Positions 56,523-64,000 of a stretch of 64,000 bases of DNA are shown here, piece by piece. The notes under the pieces are model-generated. The model was not told the origin of the DNA, made no database searches, and was given only the letters and a program-made list of their open reading frames with translations. Made by a program: the position numbers and the translations under genes. The DNA is taken from assembly GCF_020520425.1 (NCBI RefSeq), contig NC_079491.1, positions 4,761,143 to 4,825,142 of the forward strand, read 5' to 3'. Within the stretch, counting starts at the first letter, position 1. Each line of letters starts with the position of its first letter. The DNA is from Spinacia oleracea. Its lineage: Eukaryota; Streptophyta; Magnoliopsida; Caryophyllales; Amaranthaceae.

Positions 56523-57729
56523 GCTATAGTACAGGATGTCTAGCATAATTATTGAACCAGTCGAATATTGCCAGTGAGCAATATATATTCTACCAAAGGG
56601 GTAGAATATGTTAGAGAGTCTATGTGAATTGAATTAAGGACAATTCGTGCTAAGGGCACACCCCGCTTGTTTATAGGCAATGTCGGGTTATCTCAAACCG
56701 TGTTTTGAGAAGGAACAATGGGAGTAATTTCACTTGAGTCTTGTTTGATCACAAGTCCTAAAGAAGTAAAATATTGAAGTGTCATTGTTGAATTGTTTAA
56801 TTGTTCAATTGTTTGTATGTTGTGTCTTGAGTCGCCTTGAACATAATATACTAATTAACGTAAAGTGTAACCCAAAGAGCTTCAAAACTCTTGGAACGTA
56901 TATACCTTGAGTATGAACAATGGGGGGAGTCTTGCCGGAAAACTTGTACTCCTAGAATGATACAAGACGTTGTTTCATTCTTCTTTTATGCCGTTGTGCA
57001 TTGAAATTCCTGTCGGTATGGCCCGACTGTCGGTAGTAGCCCGACTTATTTTGGTGTATGGTTGGCTCCCATCACCCTCTCTTTCCTTTTGAGGATACTT
57101 TACTTTACCCGTTCGAAGCTACTTTTTATTAAACTGTGAGTCAAGAGTCGTGTCATGTGTCGAGTCTTGTCTCCATGTTTACTTGTTTATTTTATGGCTT
57201 TTGCATGTTGATTATTTAATTGTCGAGTGAAGCATGTTAGGATAGAATGATTATTCTAGCTTGTTCGTACTCGGCTTTTGCTGACTTCGTGCTTCATGTC
57301 TTCTGGTCATGGCCTTTGCCTTAATGACCCTATGATGATCCATCAATTGCATTTGCGTTGTTGGGGAGTAGATTTGCAATAAAGTAGGTTTGTAGAGATA
57401 ACTTGCGGGAGAAGTTATCATGGGATTCGAGTTGAGAGTTTTATGCTTCCGTAATTTATAAACTGTATTTCTATTTATAGTCATGACTAATACTACTATT
57501 TTCAGTTAATGGATTTCCAACAGTTTGTTTTAGTTTGGGCCTCAACGTTTCCAACTTGTTTTAATGACCATTAACTATTTATTTAATATGTTGAAAGTTA
57601 GTTAATTCCGCTGCGTAATTCTGGTAAATAGCCTTAGCCGTTATCACGGTGGCGGTAATATCTTGGTAATTCCTGTGTTTTAAGTTGGAAAATGTTTTAT
57701 AAAAAGCAAGGAATTATTAGGGTGTTACA
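54730..57729. mobile_element. Solo LTR, about 3.0 kb, Gypsy/Tekay-like (fossil)
   Basis: Starts tgtaatacctcg and ends gggtgttaca; these TG...CA termini with the TGTAAYACC inverted repeat are typical of the long LTRs of Tekay-type chromoviruses. There is no internal domain, so only one LTR remains. It contains a GC-rich block (55140-55480), a (TG)n tract and a 96-bp ATT microsatellite. The 5-bp target duplication is unclear (tgaca / acatg). It is inserted in the Copia-type element and is therefore younger. Confidence 0.6.
56426..56521. repeat. (TTA)n microsatellite
   Basis: Thirty-two uninterrupted TTA units inside the solo LTR. It yields a meaningless poly-Tyr frame. Confidence 0.95.
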
Positions 57730-58879
57730 ACATGTTTGCATTAATTTGGGCTAACGGGATATTTAATTTAATATTTTATTTACTTGGGCTGGGCCGCGAG
57801 TTCTAATTTAATATTTTATAATTAATTATCCGGAATATTTATTGGTTTGAGTGGGAGCCACTAAATGAAATTAAAATGAAATAATTATTTAATTATTTTC
57901 GTAGGTCGCATTTTTTTAATTAAATTCAATTTTAATTAGAATAAAGTCTAAGGATTAATAATTTGGAAATTGATTAATCTTTTAGGACGCGTTTATGTGA
58001 ACGTGAATTTTAATGAATTCACGTAAATACTTGCATAATTATATGGGCCATTCGTTTTAGCATACGAATGGGTGAATGCATAGAATATATATATTTTATG
58101 TAATGCAGGTACTCCAAGTGACTAGTATGGCCATTTAGGATAGTTAAATACGGTCTGCGAACCGTTCTATCTTTGAATGTAAAGTTTTAAATATGGCCTG
58201 CGTACAATGGAAATTTTGATGTAATTTTATTATTTTCAAGTATTTCTAAGTTTAGAACTTTAACTTAGCATTTGAACTAAGATTCAAGACGATGCCAAGC
58301 TAACAAGATGGTGATGAAGATTGGATGCTTCAAGACAAGATGTTTTGGGCCATACTAGTTCACCATTTATTTATGCATTTTGATATATATATATTATGCT
58401 TGAATGTATGTATGTATACTTTGCATGAATAGGTTGTTTCGTATGACTCGATACTTTGCATGAATATGTATACTTTGTAAAATTTCAACTTGAGTCTCTG
58501 AACAAAGCAGAGGATCAAGTATGGAAAATCGATGTCTACGTAATTACATTAACAAAAAGAAGCCCATAAGTTTTTCAAAATTTTTGCAAGCTACTAGTTG
58601 CATTATCAACCAAGTAGAAAGAATATAACAAAAATAACTAGCACGCAACACTGCAAGGTACTGAGATACTAGTAGAACAAAACTGACGCCCCAAACTAAT
58701 TCACAATAGCTTTTTGCAGAAGTCTTGAGGGCTGAACTATTTTTGACACAAAGTAAACACATCAAAATACTCTAGTCTTAGACTCCTAGTGGTCCAATGG
58801 ACTGGTTGTAGCAGAAAAGTTCATGAAATGAAGCACAAGAAGTTCATGAAATGATGCACCAAAAATTAGAATTCATACA

Positions 58880-59438
58880 TTTTTTATGTGATTAAACAAT
58901 GTGTTCAAATCAAACGAAAAGAAAAAATTTGCCATTGTGGAGGTGACCAAACATTTGCAGGGAAGCCTGGGTACGATGAAAGTAGTTTGAAACCGTCAGC
59001 AAATAACCAATTTTTTCTTAACCGATTAGATCATGGAAGGAAAGGCATCGCAGAGAAGATAATACAGTTGTCCAGTTGACAACTAGCAAATTTCGACGCC
59101 GTAACGAAAAAGTCATAATGATTATAGACAAACAGCACCTGATTCCCGAAATCATACACCTCAACCCATCTGTAAACGTCATTATCATCCTTAGACAACT
59201 CGTAAACACGGAAAGTCTGCCACATTTTCTTCACCAAATACAAGTTGTTTCGTGACACTAAAAAACGTATCAAAAATTCATTACTTGAACAATGTTTGCA
59301 GAGAAGCGTACCAACGACAAGGTTGTCGTGGAGGACGAACTCATTACCATATAGCCTGTGAATCTTCCTATCTGCATCTAATGCAAAAACTATACAATTA
59401 TATTCTATGATATCATCAAACCAGTCACTATACAACAT
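58880..59438 (-). pseudogene. 5'-truncated F-box/DUF295 gene (gene 7)
   Basis: 59438-59031 encodes the second half of a DUF295 domain: NCIVFALDADRKIHRLYG, WVEVYDFGNQVLFVYNHYDF, FVTASKFASCQLDNCIIFSA. The frame stops after FSAMPFLP. The conserved end of the domain, YPGFPANVWSPPQW, is readable further on (about 58985-58930), so a stop lies inside the domain. The F-box and first half are absent; a retroelement occupies the 3' side and no F-box is found upstream. No linker or tail exons were found. A dead relative of genes 1, 2, 3 and 5. Confidence 0.8.
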
Positions 59439-59439
59439 G

Positions 59440-60146
59440 TTTCATTCTACCTCCTACTCCGTGTCACTCTGTTTCATGCCCAGCCCATAGACCCCATTGC
59501 ATAAAATTATCTGACAACAATCTCCAAAGAAAGGAAAACACTTGAGCGAAAACATAATTGTTTTATCCGCTAAACAAAGATCGAGTGCATTTGCAGTTTC
59601 ACAATCAGTACATATATCCAAGTAATAACATGGTTCAACAATAAGATTAATTTGGGATAGATTAAAATTCTATTGAAGAGGAGGGAATGAAGCTCATAAT
59701 AACCCGTTACAATCAATATTACTGAAAATAAATTCTATATAAATCTATAATAGTTTTATCGTAAACTACGCATTATTGATTTGACTTTTCTTATGATTCA
59801 ACTGCTACTTATCCTATTATACTAGTTCAAGATATGTGCAACATACTAGTATTACTAAATATGTTTACGTAGTATTTTTAGTTACTCGTAAACGTTAATT
59901 TATAATTGATTTTTTTTTCATGAAATAAAATTTATTTGTACTTGTTATGTATGATTGAGAAGAAAATATGAGATACCAATTATAAACGATGTAATAAAAT
60001 TTTAGAATTGTATAAAACACAATTAGTTCAAATTAGTAAAGTAAGCATGACGTACGTTATAATATGTACGCACACTGCACATTAGATTTTGTTATTTCAT
60101 TATTTCACTTTTTTCGGGGAAAAGTTTGAGAGAAATTATATTTAAG
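59440..60146. other. AT-rich interval, nothing recognised
   Basis: No family-supported frame and no clear repeat ends. Confidence 0.35.
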
Positions 60147-60355
60147 GCTTCGTTCTATTGGACTTATTTTGACTGAACTTAAATTATCTGAACTTATTTG
60201 GACTTAACTGAATTTATTTTAAAAATCTAAAAAAAAAACATATTTTTTCTGAAATAAACTTATTTGTGTGTAAAAACGTATGAAAAAAACTTATTTTTGC
60301 TGAACTTATATTATCTGAACTTATTTTGTTTGAAATAAGTCAAACATAACAGAGA
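60147..60355. mobile_element. hAT-like MITE
   Basis: The ends ggcttcgttctattggactt and (complement) agtctctgttatgtttgact are inverted, and the interior is made of gaacttattt and aaataagt words. Same family as 26287-26539. Confidence 0.6.
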
Positions 60356-61030
60356 CTACGAAGAGCTACATGATATCTGAAATTTCCAGGGGTTAAATTA
60401 TAAACAAACTTTTTTTGTAAACACTGATTCATTTTATTAGAGATTTAAATTTTGATCCCGAGTTATATACGTAGGTTTAACTTTAGAACTTAATCCTTCT
60501 GTTCCATATAGATGTTTCAATTTCTATTTTTCACATTTGCCAATACATATTTTGTATTTCTAGTTATACATTGGCAAAAAAAAAAAAAAAAATAATAATT
60601 GATATTCTTAAATTACCAATTGAGACGAATAAAAAAGGAAAATATATATGGTTTAAGCCTCCGACGGCCCAAGTTTGTACAATATATATTATACGTATAA
60701 AGGGAGTTTTTTTTAGAGCGTTCGGGGGCCACGTAGTATTTTCATGTTATCAAATACAAATATTATTTTAGATTGATTAAAAAAGAAATAGATAAATAAA
60801 GACTCAATAAAATAAAATAAGAGATAGATTTTGCATTTTTGCTAAGGAGTAAAAAAAGATAAATAAAACTCAGTAAAAGATAATAAGAGAAAAATATACT
60901 TATCTCGTCTAAAAATAAAATAAAATTACAAATGTTATCGAATCGATCATAAGATAAGTTATGTATTGGGATTAAAAGACTACATGTATGTAATTCTCAT
61001 TTAAATTCATAAGAGAATTATGTAGTTGTA
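60356..61030. other. AT-rich interval with A-runs
   Basis: A partial MITE-like end (tccttctgttccatatagatg) is near 60497. An A17 run starts at 60574. No gene was recognised. Confidence 0.3.
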
Positions 61031-61330
61031 CTACCTCCGTTTCAAAATGATCTTTACACTTTCTGTTTTAGTCCGTTTCATAATATTTTTTACATTTTTT
61101 TAATTCTATTTTTGTACATGAAAATTAACTATCATACCCTTCTTACCCAACAATATTTACACTTTCCACTCACTTTCTCTTACTGTATTAATATTTTTCT
61201 TATACCCACCAACTTTTTTACACGTTTCTTTACTTTATCCATATTCTATAATATTCAACTAACTTTTCTGCTTTTGTCTTAATTTTTTTGCAAATAGTAA
61301 GTGTAAACATCTTTATAAAACAGGGGTAGT
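61031..61330. mobile_element. MITE (Stowaway-like)
   Basis: Ends ctacctccgtttcaaaatga and (right) ataaaacaggggtagtag are imperfect inverses. It has the gcaaatagtaagtgtaaa block seen in 17479-17733 and 3363-3632. Confidence 0.65.
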
Positions 61331-61713
61331 AGTTGACATTCAGAAAACAAGGCATAAAAGCCAAAAAAAAAAACTAAAAAAGAAGCTTCATAGAGCAAAA
61401 CTCGATATGCATATGAGAGGAAATGAGGCAGCTTAATCATTAAAAAGAGAGAAACCGATGTAAACATAATAAATTCATGATCAGATTCTTCATATTCTGT
61501 GTGAGAGGCATATCTTCTTTATTATAGGGATTCGAATTTGCGCCAAGGAAAAATACAGTGTCACTCACATACTCTTTGATGATTAGCAAACAATGAAGTT
61601 GATAATCGGTTTTCGAGGAGGCGAAAAATCAATAAACTAAAACCCATATCCTCATCCAATTCATAAGTGCAAGGTATACGAAATTTTAAATCTCGGAATA
61701 TGTAAGGATGTTT

Positions 61714-61950
61714 GTCAAAGGACCAACTCAACCAAAAGCTTAAGCTGATGGTTGAAGCCCCAAGATTAGTTTTATACTCTATCACGCCCCCTCACATGAA
61801 AACCCTATGAGCTTGAAGTGTGGAAGCAGCATAGGCCTCCTCATACCTCGCGCGAAATATTCCACTTTGAAAGGAGGGGTGGATGAGATTTGACCCGTGA
61901 CCTTTGCGTCACGTTTGCTCTGATACCGTGTCAAAGGACCAACTCAACCA
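61714..61950 (-). mobile_element. Small LTR-retroelement remnant (TRIM-like, fossil)
   Basis: A 21-bp word starting gtcaaaggaccaactcaacc occurs at 61714-61734 and 61930-61950. Read on the minus strand, the second copy is followed by ggtatcagagc, the plant Copia/TRIM primer-binding site motif. Only fragments of LTR and leader are visible, with no coding content. Confidence 0.35.
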
Positions 61951-62280
61951 ATATTATCCTTTGACAATGTTATCATCGTGTTCTCCAAACTCAAATGTTG
62001 GCTTGACAAAAGATTAGGGTTTTCTCTAAACTTATGAATTAAATTTGGTAACTCTTCTGTTTCTTTTGGTTCTTTTGGAAGGATGATGATCATAGAGAAT
62101 CACCTTGAGCAATTCGAATTAGTAGACTTGTAAGGAACCTTAAGGACATTGTAGTACGTCATCCAATGAACCATAGTCGTAGAAGCTTTCGTAATTGTAT
62201 GTAACCCATGCATTACACGTGCTTTAAATCTAGTGGATGTATAATTGAGAGTGTTTAAGGAGGGAGAGAGAGCAGGAAAT

Positions 62281-62916
62281 AGGGATGACAATGGATCGGA
62301 TTCGGGTCGGATGTAGTAAACTCCAAATTCGATCCATTTAAAATCCGGACTCTAAAGTTGCATTCATATCCATATCCATTTAAAATTCGGACTCCAAAAT
62401 TGCATCCATATCCATATCCATATCCATATCCACATCCATATCCATATCCATATCCACATCCATATCCATATCCATATCCATATCCATATCCATTTAAAAT
62501 CCGAATAATGCGTTAACTTTACTTACATAGAACTTGTATTTCTTAATTTTAAAATAAATTAGAAATCATATTTCTCATTTACCAAAATCTATTGAGTTTC
62601 TAATAAATTAATAAATTACAAATGTATGCGCTTTAATTAAATATATTAGATTAAATTGGTAACTTCCTTTAAATAAAAGTTATGTACGAAAAATAATACA
62701 CTTTGAAATAATTTCGAGTCGGATTTGGACTCGGATTCGGACTCGGGTCGGAGTCGGGTCGGAGTCTCTGCAGACTCCATATCCGTTCCATATCCATTCG
62801 GATTCGGAGTTTTTAATCGGATTCGGATTCGGACTTTTTTTCTTGGATTCGGATCAGATTTTTTCCTTCGGATCGGATCGGACTCGGTTCTGATTTGGAT
62901 GTGATTGCCATCCCTA
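62281..62916. mobile_element. MITE with agggatg ends and inner hexamer array
   Basis: The ends agggatgacaatggatcgga and (complement) tagggatggcaatcacatcc are inverted, and the ggattcgg/ccgaatcc words continue inward. gcaggaaat (62272-62280) and gtaggaaat (62917-62925) flank it, a near-perfect 9-bp target duplication (8 of 9). hAT- or Mutator-type. Confidence 0.65.
62403..62493. repeat. (ccatat)n hexamer array
   Basis: About 15 units of ccatat with occasional ccacat variants inside the MITE at 62281-62916. Confidence 0.9.
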
Positions 62917-63090
62917 GTAGGAAATGTCATCTTAGGTTAGAGAATTGACCTATGTGGCTATGTTTACCTTGCCCATGAGTGGTGTATATAGTAGTCTTAT
63001 TGGACCTTTTAAGTTCTTTAAGCCTTATGAATAATTGGGCTCTAGTGAGTATATTTAACTTAAAATGATACGTCTATTTTAGCACCCAAA

Positions 63091-64000
63091 CTAGTATGGT
63101 ACCCGTGCGATGCACGATTTATAATCTAAATATAAATTATTATGAAATCTGGTAGAAATTATGATCAATATAAAGTTTATAGATATTCTTCAAATAAAAA
63201 ATTATTAATAGTTGATAACTTTGTTATTGCTCAATCGATGTCTTGCTTACTAAAATAATTAAAACAAATAAAGGTACATAGATAAAATTATTTTCATTCT
63301 CATTCACCACTTTGTGTCAAGCATAAAGTTATCTCACCCTCCTTTCACTTCGTTATTAATACTCACTTAATACTCGCACAATCACTCGTCAACCTGGTTA
63401 CCCGTTCACTTAACAGCTATCTAGACCAAATACTTTATTGAGCTTGAGATGACTTTGAGGCGGGGCAAGACCTGCACACCAGCACCCACCTACAATTCTC
63501 ATCTTCATCCTATCCATCCACGATAAGAAAGATACCCACCCCTCCCAACCCCTATCACGAGAGGTACAAAATAAAATTCATCACCTCTTCATCACCCCCA
63601 TCCCCGTGTATCCACACCAACCCTTACACGCGACTTTTTTTTTGGTAAGGAGTTTTGAATTTTAAAACTCTATTATACAACCTCTGAAAATCCTTCTGTT
63701 TGATTAGATTAGAGTTACTGAGTAAAAAAACAAAACATTATAAAGTTAGATGAAAGATTAGCGGCTCATACGGTACAATCTGAAATCCATCATCGCCCCC
63801 TTCACCCGCGACAAATACATTTTTTGACCTCATTACCCAATAAAATTTCGTCCATCGCCGCCCACTTGGGGCGGATGCACAAGGAGATCTCCCAAAAAAC
63901 CCGCCCCACTAACAATCTGACATCCCTATATTCGATAAATAATCTAATTTTCCTTTCAAATAAATTTTAAATATACTGACTTAAGTTTATTACGAAGTTT
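63091..64000 (-). mobile_element. Helitron-like 3' terminus running out of the window
   Basis: On the minus strand cgtgcatcgcacgggtacca forms a hairpin followed by CTAG/T at 63091-63094, as at 15775 and 23416. The rest of the interval is AT-rich with no recognised gene. The extent is unknown; only the terminus is supported. Confidence 0.4.

Larger units (their letters stand above)
52459..58490 (+). mobile_element. Copia-type non-autonomous LTR element, 5' portion (fossil)
   Basis: The 5' LTR of about 997 bp (52459-53455) starts tgtgaaggaaatatgtcctt and ends ctaca. The internal region that follows has no recognisable gag or pol, as in LARD-type derivatives, and runs to about 58490 after subtracting the 3.0-kb solo LTR inserted at 54730-57729. 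No 3' LTR is in the window, so the copy is broken. GC-rich blocks at 52900-53110 and 54350-54700 belong to it. Confidence 0.65.

Noticed and set aside
56343-56543. 66-residue frame with a long poly-Tyr run
   Set aside because: It is only the translation of the TTA microsatellite.
62646-62930. 94-residue Arg/Ser/Pro-rich frame
   Set aside because: Translation of ggattcgg-type repeats in the MITE at 62281-62916.
1-64000. CRISPR arrays, rRNA or tRNA genes, bacterial operons or riboswitches
   Set aside because: No regularly spaced repeats with unique spacers, no cloverleaf or rRNA-like sequence; tandem repeats here are microsatellites, minisatellites or exon duplications of a plant genome.

Overview
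The window is nuclear DNA of a flowering plant, most likely a eudicot. It is AT-rich, has spliced plant gene families (F-box/DUF295, F-box/FBA), TA-flanked Stowaway MITEs, Mutator-like elements with long terminal inverted repeats, Helitron-like ends, an L1-type LINE, and Copia and Gypsy remnants. The species cannot be fixed; a Caryophyllales-like genome is only a guess. No rRNA, tRNA, CRISPR or bacterial operon was seen.

The host genes are mainly one local family on the minus strand. Four F-box/DUF295 genes start at 5040, 9415, 31716 and 44998, and a 5'-truncated relative lies near 59 kb. At least two of them (44998->35810 and 31716->27511) continue through correctly phased splice sites into an acidic, Ser/Gln-rich linker. 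That linker leads to a C-terminal module resembling the tail of plant MATH-coiled-coil (RTM3-like) and PEARLI4 proteins (core 'FKVDWL', then a coiled coil). The gene from 44998 reads as an unbroken seven-exon model of 826 residues. The gene at 5040 keeps a shortened tail, and the one at 9415 has only a decayed tail. Two tail-only loci without an F-box lie among them (34812->33367 and 48386->47196). This chimeric family (SCF adaptor, ligand-like domain, linker, RTM3/PEARLI4-like tail) is the best candidate for an undescribed system.

A second pair, F-box/FBA genes at 14060-15403 (minus) and 24498-25928 (plus), forms a head-to-head inverted duplication with about 8.4 kb between the arms. The first has its last residues supplied by a MITE end and carries an extra hydrophobic N-terminus. 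The second is broken by a 176-bp hAT-type MITE and a one-base deletion.

The rest is mostly transposons. 0-2.3 kb: a Pack-MULE carrying an alpha-glucosidase (GH31) fragment, then nested Stowaways. 9.5-11.7 kb: a MULE with a duplicated TATA-bearing unit. 15.8-24.1 kb: Helitron-like ends, gene fragments (including a soluble inorganic pyrophosphatase piece), a SINE, a CACTA end and a MULE nested in a MITE. 32.4-33.0 kb: nested Stowaways. 36.7-39.4 kb: a LINE filling a small intron. 51.8-58.5 kb: a stack of retroelement fossils over a broken signal-peptide gene. 60-64 kb: MITEs and repeat remnants.

All identifications come from reading the sequence and recalling family motifs. No database search was possible.
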